A DNA stretch of 64,000 nt from an uncultured Anaerolineae bacterium (GTDB lineage Bacteria; Chloroflexota; Anaerolineae; Aggregatilineales; Phototrophicaceae): contig CALAJK010000010.1 in NCBI GenBank assembly GCA_937922795.1, positions 1 to 64,000 on the forward strand, in the 5' to 3' direction. Each line of letters begins with the position of its first letter. Within the stretch, counting starts at the first letter, position 1. The position numbers were made by a program, and so were the translations under genes. The notes below the pieces were generated by a model that saw only the letters and a list, made by a program, of their open reading frames with translations, made no database searches and was not told the origin of the DNA. Below are positions 1 through 7,672 of this stretch, in pieces.

Positions 1-53
1 ATAAGTCTGTCCTGCTCCCTCCTTTCTTCAGGATGCTCTGTGCTCGGGCTGAC

Positions 54-1292
54 TCATTCAGCCTGAGCATTCAATTCTACCGGAACAGCCGGATTCTCGC
101 TACCGTCAGCCTGCGTTTCGGCCTCAGCAGCGGCCGCTGCCCCTTCTTCGGCGCGCCGCTGTTCCCAACGCGCGCGCTCCTCTTCGGTCACGTCTTTCAA
201 GCTCAACCCCAGGCGCTGCCGGTCTGGCTCGATGCTGATCACCCGCAGCAGCAGACGCTGGCCTTCGTGCACGATCACGCTGGGATCGGCCGGCGGCGTC
301 TCGGCGAGCTGGCTGGCGTGCAGCAGCGCCTCGATGCCCGGATCCAGGCTGATGAACGCACCAAACTGAGCGACCCGCGATACCACCCCCTCGACGAGCT
401 GGCCAACATGATACAAGTCTTCCGCCGCCGCCCACGGGTTCTTCTGGGTGCGCTTCAGGCTCAGGCCGATGCGCTTGCCTTCGGTGTCCAGCCGCAGGAT
501 GTAGACCTCGACCTCGTCACCGACCTTCAACACTTCGCGCGGATGCTTGACGCGATGCCAGGCTAGTTCCGAAATGTGGATCAGGCCGTCAGCGCCGCCC
601 AGGTCCACGAACGCGCCGAAATCGCGCAGGCCGCTGACCACGCCTTTGCGCACTTCGCCTTCCTTGAGCTGGTCGAGCAGCAGTTCCTTGCGCGCCTCGC
701 GGCTTTCACGCTGGGCATCGCGCTGGCTGAACACCAGGCGGCGGCGCTTGCGGTTGACCTCGATCACCTTCAACAGGATCGGCTTGCCCAGCAGGCCAGA
801 CATGTACGTCTTGCGCTCGTCGTCCGTCAGGCCGCGCGGCAGATCGATCACGTGGCTGGCGGGCACAAAACCGCGTAGATTGCCGAAGGGCACGATCAGG
901 CCGCCCTTGTTGACATCGGCGACGACGCCCTCCCACACTTCATCCGCGGCCATCAGCGCTTCAGCGCGCTTCCAGTCCTCGCTCTGCTGCGCCTGAGACA
1001 CCGAGAGGATCAAATTGCCCTCATCGTCTTCCATGCGCACGATGATGACATCAATCTCGTTGCCCACCTGGTATGCCAGCGGATCCTGGCCCAGGCGCTC
1101 AAGATCTTTGCGCGGCACAATCCCATCGCGCTTCAGGCCGATGTCCACAATCAAGCCCTGATTGTCGACCGCCATGATCACGCCGGTGACGATGTCGCCG
1201 CGCTCCGGCTGCTCAGTCTGGAATGATGCTTCCAGAAGAGCAGCAAAGTCCATGCCGTCAGGCAGCGTTCCAGAAGAACTCACAAGAACCAT
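54..1292 (-). CDS. S1-domain RNA-binding protein (ribosomal protein S1-like), copy A
   Basis: A 412-residue protein with four S1 (OB-fold) repeats at about residues 32-101, 118-190, 212-283 and 298-367. The third has the classic signature [10 protein letters not shown] followed by GLIHISELAW. The C-terminus (about 375-412) is a low-complexity Ala/Glu tail. Four repeats fit the shorter ribosomal protein S1 forms seen outside Proteobacteria, which bind mRNA and help initiation. The ATG at 1292 is preceded by a G-rich ribosome-binding site. It is the second of two tandem S1 genes, but a consensus promoter in the 286-base gap suggests independent transcription. The S1 family is certain; which paralogue is the true ribosomal S1 cannot be decided here. 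Confidence 0.88.
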   Translation of the reverse strand: MVLVSSSGTLPDGMDFAALLEASFQTEQPERGDIVTGVIMAVDNQGLIVDIGLKRDGIVPRKDLERLGQDPLAYQVGNEIDVIIVRMEDDEGNLILSVSQAQQSEDWKRAEALMAADEVWEGVVADVNKGGLIVPFGNLRGFVPASHVIDLPRGLTDDERKTYMSGLLGKPILLKVIEVNRKRRRLVFSQRDAQRESREARKELLLDQLKEGEVRKGVVSGLRDFGAFVDLGGADGLIHISELAWHRVKHPREVLKVGDEVEVYILRLDTEGKRIGLSLKRTQKNPWAAAEDLYHVGQLVEGVVSRVAQFGAFISLDPGIEALLHASQLAETPPADPSVIVHEGQRLLLRVISIEPDRQRLGLSLKDVTEEERARWEQRRAEEGAAAAAEAETQADGSENPAVPVELNAQAE

Positions 1293-1374
1293 GCGTCCAG
1301 CCCCCCAAGGGTATGATAATGTTGATCTCTGGATTGAGGCGCAGTAAAGCCCGGCGAGATCGTGGTCTGCCGAG

Positions 1375-1446
1375 CTAGATGAGGCGATTCGTTTGGCAAA
1401 CGAACACGAGACTCAATAACTGCGTGTCGCGCGCGGAGCGCGCCAC
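1375..1446 (-). other. possible leader mini-ORF (23 codons) upstream of S1 gene A
   Basis: In the untranslated leader of S1 gene A there is a GTG preceded closely by GGGGAGAG, opening 23 codons to a TAG at 1375. A 17-base palindrome (1388-1404) lies in its 3' half. It could be a regulatory leader peptide or chance. Only the reading frame and Shine-Dalgarno-like run are seen. Confidence 0.2.
1388..1404. repeat. 17-bp perfect palindrome in S1-A leader
   Basis: TTCGTTTG-G-CAAACGAA: two perfect 8-base arms around one base, in the transcribed leader of S1 gene A. It may be a dimeric operator or an RNA hairpin. Its CGTTT/AAACG arms resemble those of the inverted repeat at 1507-1535. Confidence 0.55.
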
Positions 1447-1475
1447 GTCTCTCCCCTTTTCAAAGATCGCCGCAG

Positions 1476-1504
1476 ATTATACGGATTCGGAACTCTTCTG
1501 TCAA
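1476..1504 (-). promoter_or_regulatory. consensus sigma-70 promoter for S1 gene A
   Basis: On the minus strand TTGACA (1499-1504) and TATAAT (1476-1481) are separated by exactly 17 bases, a perfect match to the housekeeping consensus. Transcription would start near 1469, giving a leader of about 177 bases. Confidence 0.8.
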
Positions 1505-1506
1505 TA

Positions 1507-1535
1507 TTGTCGTTTAAAATTGGCTCAAACGACAA
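1507..1535. repeat. 9-bp inverted repeat just upstream of the S1-A promoter
   Basis: TTGTCGTTT and AAACGACAA form a perfect 9-base inverted repeat with an 11-base centre, ending 2 bases from the -35 box of the S1-A promoter. Its place suits a regulator-binding site; it could alternatively fold in the 3' region of the upstream S1-B transcript. Confidence 0.5.
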
Positions 1536-1561
1536 CCAGAATCTGGTATAATTTGCAGACC

Positions 1562-1579
1562 GCACGCCCGCAGGCGTGC
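1562..1579 (-). terminator. GC hairpin at the end of S1 gene B, weak terminator candidate
   Basis: GCACGCC-loop-GGCGTGC is a 7-bp stem with a 4-base loop touching the TAG stop of S1 gene B. No convincing T-run follows, so it may be an mRNA-end hairpin rather than an intrinsic terminator. Confidence 0.35.
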
Positions 1580-2811
1580 TAGATCGACTCATCCGGCCCA
1601 ACCGCTTCCGCCGGCGGCTCTGGTTCGGCTTCTGCCGTCGGCGCGGCCGCTTCCGCATCAGCCGCCGGCGAGGCGGCTCCGGCCGCCGCGCCTTCTGCAG
1701 CCGCGTCTGTCCCCCAGCGCTGGGTGAAGCCGACGCGCCGCTTCTCCGGCTCCAGATGGCTGATGCGCAGGCTCAGGCGGTCGCCCTTCTTGACGTAGGA
1801 ATACGGCTCTTTCAACGAGCCGTCGCCCATCTCGCTCAGGTGGAGCAGACCTTCCAGACCGTCGTCCAGAGCGATGAATGCGCCGAAGTCGACCACGTTG
1901 GTCACCATCCCCTCAACCAGTTGGCCCTCGTGATACCGCTTATCGGCGCTCTCCCACGGGTCGCTCAACAGCCGTTTCCGGCTGAGCGCGATGCGGTTCG
2001 AGTCGCGGTCGAGGTTGAGCACGTACACTTCGATCTCTTCGCCGATTTTCAGGACATCGCGAGGGTGATCCACCCGATGCCAGGCCAGCTCGCTGACATG
2101 GATCAGGCCGTCAGCGCCGCCCAGGTCCACAAACGCGCCAAAGTCGCGCAGGCCGGTGACTCTGCCGCGCACCACCGCGCCTTCCTTCAGCTCGGCCAGC
2201 AGACGCGCTTTCTGGTGAGCGCGCCACTCTTTTTGCGCCTCACGCTCGCTGAAGATGAGCCGGCGGCGGTCCTGGTCTACCTCGATGACTTTCACACCCA
2301 ACTGCTTGCCGACGATGTCGCCGCTGGCTTCCCGACGTTCGCCCGACATGCTCACGGATACCAGGTGCGAACTGGGGATGAAACCTTCCAGGCGGTTCCA
2401 GCGCACCAGGATGCCGCCTCGATTCTGGCCGGTGACGGTGACCTCTACCACTTCTTCGGATTTCAGCAGTTCGCGCGCGCGCTCCCAATCGTACTGCTGC
2501 AAACCCATGTTGATCGAGACCACCAAGTTCTCATCCTGCTCGCGCGGATTCAGGATGTAAACCGGCACTTCAGCGCCCACCTTCAGGCTGGCGCGCACAT
2601 CCGGGTCGAGTCGTTCCAAATCCTGGGCGGGCACGATGCCGTCTTGTTTCGTGCCCAGGTCAACGATGATTTCGCGGCTGTCAATCTGCAGAATGACCGC
2701 CTTGCGAATTTCGCCGCGGCGCGGCAGCCGGGCGCTTTGCAGCGATTCTTCCAGTAAACGCTCAAACTCGGACTGCTGGTCTTCCAAACTCCCACTCATC
2801 GGCAAACTCAT
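1579..2811 (-). CDS. S1-domain RNA-binding protein (ribosomal protein S1-like), copy B
   Basis: A 410-residue protein with four S1 repeats (about 33-102, 119-190, 210-281, 297-366) and an Ala/Pro/Glu-rich tail from about 368. The third repeat is nearly identical to that of copy A ([17 protein letters not shown]), showing the genes are tandem paralogues; repeats one, two and four differ more. Probable role: mRNA binding at translation initiation. The ATG at 2811 follows TAGGAGTGGTGG. A leader of about 270 bases precedes it, so autoregulation as known for S1 in other bacteria is possible. Confidence 0.88.
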   Translation of the reverse strand: MSLPMSGSLEDQQSEFERLLEESLQSARLPRRGEIRKAVILQIDSREIIVDLGTKQDGIVPAQDLERLDPDVRASLKVGAEVPVYILNPREQDENLVVSINMGLQQYDWERARELLKSEEVVEVTVTGQNRGGILVRWNRLEGFIPSSHLVSVSMSGERREASGDIVGKQLGVKVIEVDQDRRRLIFSEREAQKEWRAHQKARLLAELKEGAVVRGRVTGLRDFGAFVDLGGADGLIHVSELAWHRVDHPRDVLKIGEEIEVYVLNLDRDSNRIALSRKRLLSDPWESADKRYHEGQLVEGMVTNVVDFGAFIALDDGLEGLLHLSEMGDGSLKEPYSYVKKGDRLSLRISHLEPEKRRVGFTQRWGTDAAAEGAAAGAASPAADAEAAAPTAEAEPEPPAEAVGPDESI

Positions 2812-3129
2812 CCACCACTCCTACCGTGCGCGTGACCCACGGGGACAATCCCCGCTGCTCATACCTGCCCGTGCTGCACCTACACTTGCGCGCCGCGCAG
2901 CCCACCCCAACGAACCGTCCTGACTGCTGCCGTGAGCGCTAACGGCGCGGTTTAGCCGCTCATCCTGCCGCTGCCTGATTCGCCCGCCAATTGCCGAAAC
3001 CGGGTTGAGTGCTGGGCACGAATCGCTGGGGGTCCAGACGATGCAGTACAACGGGATGACACACCGTTATAAATTACCAAACACATGTAGATTATAGCAG
3101 AAAAGCTGCCAACCGGTACACAGACTCAT
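2812..3129. other. gene-free leader and promoter region of S1 gene B (318 bases)
   Basis: No convincing gene. Read on the minus strand it is the untranslated leader of S1 gene B downstream of the TGCTATAAT element at 3091-3099. It contains a small GGGGA/TCCCC hairpin near 2847-2859. A 76-codon open frame (2821-3051) lacks protein-like composition and a ribosome-binding site. Confidence 0.5.
3091..3099 (-). promoter_or_regulatory. extended -10 promoter for S1 gene B
   Basis: TGCTATAAT on the minus strand is an extended -10 element (TGnTATAAT). No good -35 box is seen at 17-18 bases, which is common for extended -10 promoters. Confidence 0.5.
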
Positions 3130-3654
3130 TCAGTTCACATCTGGCGCGCTGACGTTGATCCCGCGCAGGCCGCGATCAAGCTCCCAGGGATAGACGATGA
3201 ACGAGTCGGTCACCGCGCCGTAGAAGTCCGGCTCGGCTTTGTTGAACAGCGAGCGGTACGGGTTGTAGTGCAGCACGCAGGTGTAGGGGATGCCGCCCGA
3301 CGACTCGACCCGCCCCTTGACGGCGGTGCTGGTGCGCCCGCTCCCCCACACGTCGTCGACGATCAAAGTGCGCCGGTTCTTCAGCAGTTCCGGGGCAGGA
3401 AACTGTAAAAACTCAGGCCAGGCCATCAGTCCAGCCGACTCGGTCGCCGGGAAGTCTACCGCTGCGATCAGCAGATGCTTGATGTCCAGCGCTTCAGCCA
3501 GCAGCCCGCCCGGTATGATGCCGCCGCGCGTGATCAACACCATCGCGTCGAACGTCCCCACAATACGCAGCGGCGGCAGCAGCACATCCACCAGGCGATC
3601 GACATCCGCCCAAGTGAGGACTTCATGTTTCATCGGGACTTTAGGACTGACCAT
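3130..3654 (-). CDS. phosphoribosyltransferase family protein
   Basis: A 174-residue type I phosphoribosyltransferase. The PRPP-binding loop is TLIVDDVWGSGRTS (about residues 95-108), with two acidic residues before the small-residue loop. An upstream LITRGGIIPGG segment contributes the flexible loop. Length and layout fit the xanthine/hypoxanthine phosphoribosyltransferase-like group, so purine salvage is the most likely role, but the base cannot be read from the sequence. The ATG at 3654 has GAGAGGG 5 bases upstream; an ATG seven codons in is less well supported. Upstream of it lies a TATACT -10-like element, and it is a single-gene unit. Confidence 0.8.
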   Translation of the reverse strand: MVSPKVPMKHEVLTWADVDRLVDVLLPPLRIVGTFDAMVLITRGGIIPGGLLAEALDIKHLLIAAVDFPATESAGLMAWPEFLQFPAPELLKNRRTLIVDDVWGSGRTSTAVKGRVESSGGIPYTCVLHYNPYRSLFNKAEPDFYGAVTDSFIVYPWELDRGLRGINVSAPDVN

Positions 3655-3698
3655 TGCACCCTCTCAACAGCGCCAAACATGACACGAAATGTAAAGCC

Positions 3699-3704
3699 AG
3701 TATA
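3699..3704 (-). promoter_or_regulatory. candidate -10 element for the phosphoribosyltransferase gene
   Basis: TATACT on the minus strand about 45 bases before the start codon. No clear -35 box at the right distance, so support is weak. Confidence 0.3.
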
Positions 3705-3765
3705 GTAGCGTAATCGAACATACGCTCACAAATCCTGTCCAAACTGGAGCAGCCAAATAGAAATA

Positions 3766-3788
3766 GGGCGCAGCCCCACACTGCGCCC
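3766..3788 (-). terminator. intrinsic terminator downstream of pruA
   Basis: GGGCGCAG-loop(7)-CTGCGCCC is an 8-bp perfect GC stem. On the minus strand it is followed by TATTTCTATTT. It lies 30 bases after the pruA stop codon. Confidence 0.7.
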
Positions 3789-3818
3789 CCCCGCATGACC
3801 GGCTTCCACGAACGCCGC

Positions 3819-5381
3819 CTACAGCCGTTCGGCAATGCTCTTGGCCTGCGTGAACAGCAGCAGGTAATCCGGCCCGCCCGCCTTGCTGTCCGTCCCGCTC
3901 ATATTGAACCCGCCAAATGGATGCACGCCCACCAGCGCCCCGGTGCATTTGCGGTTGAAGTACAGGTTGCCGACGTGGAATTCGCGCCGCGCCCGTTCCA
4001 GCCGCATCGGATCCGTGCTGTAAACAGCGCCCGTCAGGCCGAACTCCGTGCCGTTGGCCACGTCGAGGGCGTGATCGTAATCGCGCGCCCGGATGATCGC
4101 CAGCACCGGCCCGAAGATCTCTTCTTGGGCGATGCGGGCATCCGGCGGGACCTCGCCGAAGATGGTCGGCGGGATGAAGTAGCCGCCGGACGGCGTCTCC
4201 AGCGGCTGGCCGCCCACCAGCAGCTTGCCCTCCTGCGTGCCGACCTCGATGTAATCCATGATCGTTTTCATGGCCTTGCTGTCGATCACCGGGCCCATGA
4301 ACACCTCTGGCCCGGTGTCCGGCGCGCCGACGGTGAGCTGCCCTGCCAGCTCAACCACCCGGCTGGTCAGTTGGTCGTAAACGGCATCTACGATGATCGC
4401 CCGCGACCCCGCCGAACATTTTTGTCCCTGGAAACCGAAAGCGCTGACCACAATGCCCTGCGCCGCCGCCTCCAGATTGGCGGTCTCATCGACTAACACG
4501 GCGTCTTTGCCGCCCATCTCCAGGATGGTGCGCTTCAGCCAGATCTGGCCGGGCTGCACTTTGGCGGCGTTTTCATGAATCCACACGCCCACCTCTTTCG
4601 AGCCGGTGAAGCCGATGAAGCGCGTCTTCGGATGCACCACCAGCCGGCCGCCGGTGGTTGAGCCTGGGCCAGTCAGGAAGTTGAGGACATTCTTGGGCAC
4701 GCCCGCTTCCCACAGCAGCTCGGCGATTTTGTAGGCTGTCCACGGGCTTTGACTGGCGGGCTTGAACACCACCGTGTTGCCCGCCGCCAGCGCCGCCGAT
4801 ACCAGCCCCATGGGGATCGCGCCGGGGAAATTCCAGGGCGGGATGATCACCCCCACGCCTAAAGGAATGTTCACGAGCTGCAAATGCTCCGGTGGATACG
4901 GCGTCAGCATGTGGCTGACGTCGCTGATCCGCAGGATCTGACGGGCATAGTATTCCAGGAAATCGATCGTCTCAGCGGTGTCGGCGTCGGCTTCTGCCCA
5001 GCTTTTGCCCACCTCCAGCACCATGGTGGCGCTGAACTCATGTTTGCGCCGCCGCAGCAGCGCCGCCGCCCGCAGCAGCATCCGCGACCGCGCCTCCGGC
5101 GGGACATGCTGCCAGGTCTTGAACGCCTCGTAGGCCGCCTCGACCGCCTGATCGGCGTGCTCAGGCGTCCCATTGACGAAATACCCCAGCACTTCCGCCG
5201 GGCGCGAGGGGTTGATCGAGGGGAACACTTGATCGCTGTGGATCGTCTCGCCGCCGATGACGAGGGGATACGTCCGCCCGATTTCCGCTTTCACCCGCTC
5301 AAGCGCCGCGCGGAAGGCCGCAGCCGGCCCCGGCTGGGCGAAATCGGTGAACGGCTCGTTGACAAACTGCGGCAGCATCAT
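3819..5381 (-). CDS. pruA: L-glutamate gamma-semialdehyde (1-pyrroline-5-carboxylate) dehydrogenase
   Basis: A 520-residue NAD-dependent aldehyde dehydrogenase of the PruA/RocA subfamily. It oxidises glutamate semialdehyde to glutamate in proline (and arginine/ornithine) catabolism. The catalytic cysteine is C322 in GFQGQKCSAGSRA, the general base E288 in LEMGGKDAV, and the oxyanion asparagine N184 in PPWNFPGAIP. It is the stand-alone monofunctional form; no proline dehydrogenase gene is nearby. The start ATG-ATG at 5381 follows GAAGGAG. A TGATACAAT element lies upstream and an intrinsic terminator downstream, so it probably forms its own unit. Confidence 0.93.
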   Translation of the reverse strand: MMLPQFVNEPFTDFAQPGPAAAFRAALERVKAEIGRTYPLVIGGETIHSDQVFPSINPSRPAEVLGYFVNGTPEHADQAVEAAYEAFKTWQHVPPEARSRMLLRAAALLRRRKHEFSATMVLEVGKSWAEADADTAETIDFLEYYARQILRISDVSHMLTPYPPEHLQLVNIPLGVGVIIPPWNFPGAIPMGLVSAALAAGNTVVFKPASQSPWTAYKIAELLWEAGVPKNVLNFLTGPGSTTGGRLVVHPKTRFIGFTGSKEVGVWIHENAAKVQPGQIWLKRTILEMGGKDAVLVDETANLEAAAQGIVVSAFGFQGQKCSAGSRAIIVDAVYDQLTSRVVELAGQLTVGAPDTGPEVFMGPVIDSKAMKTIMDYIEVGTQEGKLLVGGQPLETPSGGYFIPPTIFGEVPPDARIAQEEIFGPVLAIIRARDYDHALDVANGTEFGLTGAVYSTDPMRLERARREFHVGNLYFNRKCTGALVGVHPFGGFNMSGTDSKAGGPDYLLLFTQAKSIAERL

Positions 5382-5420
5382 ATGCGCTCCTTCAAAATAA
5401 TCCTGCCTCCATTTACGCCC

Positions 5421-5429
5421 ATTGTATCA
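5421..5429 (-). promoter_or_regulatory. extended -10 promoter candidate for pruA
   Basis: TGATACAAT on the minus strand (TGn plus TACAAT), about 40 bases before the pruA start codon. No -35 box is needed for this class, but none is seen either. Confidence 0.4.
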
Positions 5430-5477
5430 TGTGGGCGCGATCGTCTGCCGACGCGCACCGCGCCCTCATCACTGTTT

Positions 5478-6656
5478 CTAGCGATCAGTGTCGGCATCGG
5501 CGCAGATGAGCACGATCGGCCGGTTCTGCCAGCGCGTCAGCACCAGGGTGCGCGTCTCGTCGCCGCGCAGCTTCAGCCCGGCGGTCAGCGCCTCCGGCGT
5601 GATGGCCGAGCCGCGCTTCTTGACCGTCACCCGCCCTACGCAGTGCGCGCGCAGGTAAGCGCGCAGCCGCTTGAGCTGGTACGGCATCCAATCCAGAATG
5701 CGCCAGGCGCGCAGCCAGGGCGAATCGGGGCGAGCATCGGTCGTGAAGTAGGCGATGTCGGCGTCTAACTGCCCCCCGCCGCAGGCCGCCGCCGCGGCTC
5801 GCACCAGACCCGCTCGCAGCAGCGCCGGGTCAGGCTCAACCAGCCAGGCGCGAGGCGCTGACAGACACAGCTCCGGCTCCGGACCAGTGTGCTCCCAATG
5901 ATAGGCGGCCGCATCGGTCAGCAGGGTAGCGCGCCGCCCGGCGAACCCCGAACCCAACCACAGCACCGCCTCTTTCAGGTCGCCGCGCACCGAGATGAAC
6001 TCTAACCCGCCGCCGTAGCCGGCCACCTGTTCGAGCGCCACCCCTGGGGACAGCTTGACGACGATCTGCGGGTGCGGCCAGGCGCGGATGATCGACAGCG
6101 GCGGCTGGTAGGCTTCCACATGATGCAGCCGCCGTCCCTGGGCATCGCGCCGGGCCGGGTCAAAAAATGCGCAGTCCGCAGCCGGCAGACCATCGCGCAC
6201 GTCGCCGACCTCAAACCGGGCGTTCACGCCCAGCGCCGCCGCGTTCAGCCGCGCCAAAGCCACCCGCACCGGGTCAATGTCCACACCCAGCGCCTGCGCG
6301 CCGGCGCCGGCAAACGCCAGCGTATCCGCCCCCAGGCCGCAGCCGGCGTCCACCACCGCCTGCCCGGCCATGAACTGCGCCCGGTAGCGCCGCGCCAGCG
6401 GGTCGCTGGCCTGCTCCAGCGCCGCCCGTGTGAACCACAGCCGCGGCGCATCATCGCCAAATTTATCGGCGGCCTGCCGCCGCAGCCGCGCCAGCTCCAG
6501 CGCCGCGCCCGCCTGCTCCGGCGAGGCGTCGCGCCGCAGCATGCCGATCAGATACAGGGTACGGGAGTCATCCAGATCGTCTTGGACCAGCCGCGCCAGC
6601 AGCCGCTCGCCCGCCGGCGATGTCAGGAACGCCAGGGTTTCGAGCGTCAGCGACAA
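5478..6656 (-). CDS. class I SAM-dependent methyltransferase with THUMP-like C-terminal domain
   Basis: A 392-residue protein. An N-terminal helical region (1-90) is followed by a Rossmann methyltransferase domain with motif I VVDAGCGLGADTLAFA (about 125-140), motif II GVDIDP and motif IV FFDPARR. A C-terminal THUMP-like domain ends in a Lys/Arg-rich VTVKKRG segment. Proteins of this build are predicted nucleic-acid methyltransferases, probably acting on RNA, but the target is not established. It is the last gene of a compact run with 7475-7672 and 6663-7478 (6-base gap). Confidence 0.75.
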   Translation of the reverse strand: MSLTLETLAFLTSPAGERLLARLVQDDLDDSRTLYLIGMLRRDASPEQAGAALELARLRRQAADKFGDDAPRLWFTRAALEQASDPLARRYRAQFMAGQAVVDAGCGLGADTLAFAGAGAQALGVDIDPVRVALARLNAAALGVNARFEVGDVRDGLPAADCAFFDPARRDAQGRRLHHVEAYQPPLSIIRAWPHPQIVVKLSPGVALEQVAGYGGGLEFISVRGDLKEAVLWLGSGFAGRRATLLTDAAAYHWEHTGPEPELCLSAPRAWLVEPDPALLRAGLVRAAAAACGGGQLDADIAYFTTDARPDSPWLRAWRILDWMPYQLKRLRAYLRAHCVGRVTVKKRGSAITPEALTAGLKLRGDETRTLVLTRWQNRPIVLICADADTDR

Positions 6657-6662
6657 GCCGGC

Positions 6663-7478
6663 TCACTCGTCAGGGGTTTCAGCCTGTTGGGGATCAACCG
6701 GCAGCCAGATGAGCGCGTTCGTCTGCAGGATGTCATCGGTCGGGTTGAGCAGCACCGGCGTCGGCCAGTCGCGCACCACCTGCCAGCGGAACTTGGCGAC
6801 CTTGTTCACCCCCGACACCCGACCGGCCAGCACCGCCGGCTGCATGAACTCTACCGCTTTAGGCAGGCTGCTGAATGCCAGCAGCACCGTTTCCGCGTCG
6901 CCGGCCACGCCGACCGCTTGCCAGGCGATCACCTCATCAGGCTGCAAAGTCCAGGGGGGCTTGTTCGGCGTTTGCTCGATCAACAAGTAGACGTAGCGGC
7001 TGGCGCGGGCGTCGTCCCGCTCGGCCACCTGCCGCACGCGGTCTATCTTGCGCGCTTCGGTATGGGGCTTTTCGCCGCGCAGCAGCACGCCCACCGGCTC
7101 CGGCATCTGCACGCCCGGCTCAACCAGGATGCGCACGTAGCCGGCGCGCGCCAGCGTCTCCACCTGCGCCGCATCCGGCTGGCCATCCGCTAGGACGAGG
7201 ATCAACCGGCCGCCAGGCCGCAGCGCGGTCAGCGCCGCCCGCAGCAGCGCCGGCTCTGGGGCGCAGGCATAGGCCGCCACCGCATCCACGCTGTCGGGGG
7301 CGACCGGCCAGCTTTGCGGCGAGGCGACGACCGGCTGAATGTCGAGGTCATCGCGCAGACCAGCCAGCGCTGCGCCGGCGCGCCCGCCCACATCCAGCAG
7401 GCGCAGCGACGGCCCGCTGGGCGGTAAGTGCCGCGCCATCGCTTCGATCAAAAGCTGCTCCAGGCGCTGCTCGCTCAT
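6663..7478 (-). CDS. methyltransferase-like protein of unknown function
   Basis: A 271-residue protein starting at the ATG that overlaps the stop of the preceding 65-residue gene (ATGA coupling). Residues 20-125 show a class I methyltransferase-like fold: LLDVGGRAG in place of the glycine-rich motif I and LRPGGRLILVLA matching the motif after strand 5. The rest (130-271) has no recognised domain. The SAM-binding motif is degenerate, so catalysis is doubtful. It sits between a small acidic protein and a THUMP-like methyltransferase. A longer open frame upstream is unlikely because it would run through the neighbouring gene with poor composition. Confidence 0.6.
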   Translation of the reverse strand: MSEQRLEQLLIEAMARHLPPSGPSLRLLDVGGRAGAALAGLRDDLDIQPVVASPQSWPVAPDSVDAVAAYACAPEPALLRAALTALRPGGRLILVLADGQPDAAQVETLARAGYVRILVEPGVQMPEPVGVLLRGEKPHTEARKIDRVRQVAERDDARASRYVYLLIEQTPNKPPWTLQPDEVIAWQAVGVAGDAETVLLAFSSLPKAVEFMQPAVLAGRVSGVNKVAKFRWQVVRDWPTPVLLNPTDDILQTNALIWLPVDPQQAETPDE

Positions 7479-7672
7479 GCGCCGCGTTTCCGCAGCTCCT
7501 CGCGCGCCGCCTCGATCAGCTCCATCAGCTCTTCCCACTCCTCGCGGAATAGGTGCACGGTCACCTGCCCTAACTCCAGATGGAAGACGGTCTCGCCATC
7601 CGGCTCGTGGGATAACCAAGCGGCATAATTCTCAGTGACCACCAGGTTTTCGGTCTGAACTTCATCGGGCAT
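7475..7672 (-). CDS. small acidic protein, 65 residues, unknown function
   Basis: A 65-residue protein with a beta-rich first half (alternating hydrophobics around TVFHLELGQVTVHL) and an acidic amphipathic helix at the end (EEWEELMELIEAAREELRK). It overlaps the AI-2E gene by 11 bases upstream and the methyltransferase-like gene by 4 bases downstream, so translational coupling is likely. No known family recognised; the fold suggests a small cytosolic adaptor, which is only a guess. Confidence 0.6.
   Translation of the reverse strand: MPDEVQTENLVVTENYAAWLSHEPDGETVFHLELGQVTVHLFREEWEELMELIEAAREELRKRGA

Noticed and set aside
42-68. hairpin across the stop codon of S1 gene A
   Set aside because: The stem has a mismatch and no T-run follows, so a terminator is not supported.
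2821-3051. 76-codon minus-strand open frame upstream of S1 gene B
   Set aside because: No ribosome-binding site, no protein-like composition, and it lies in the predicted leader.
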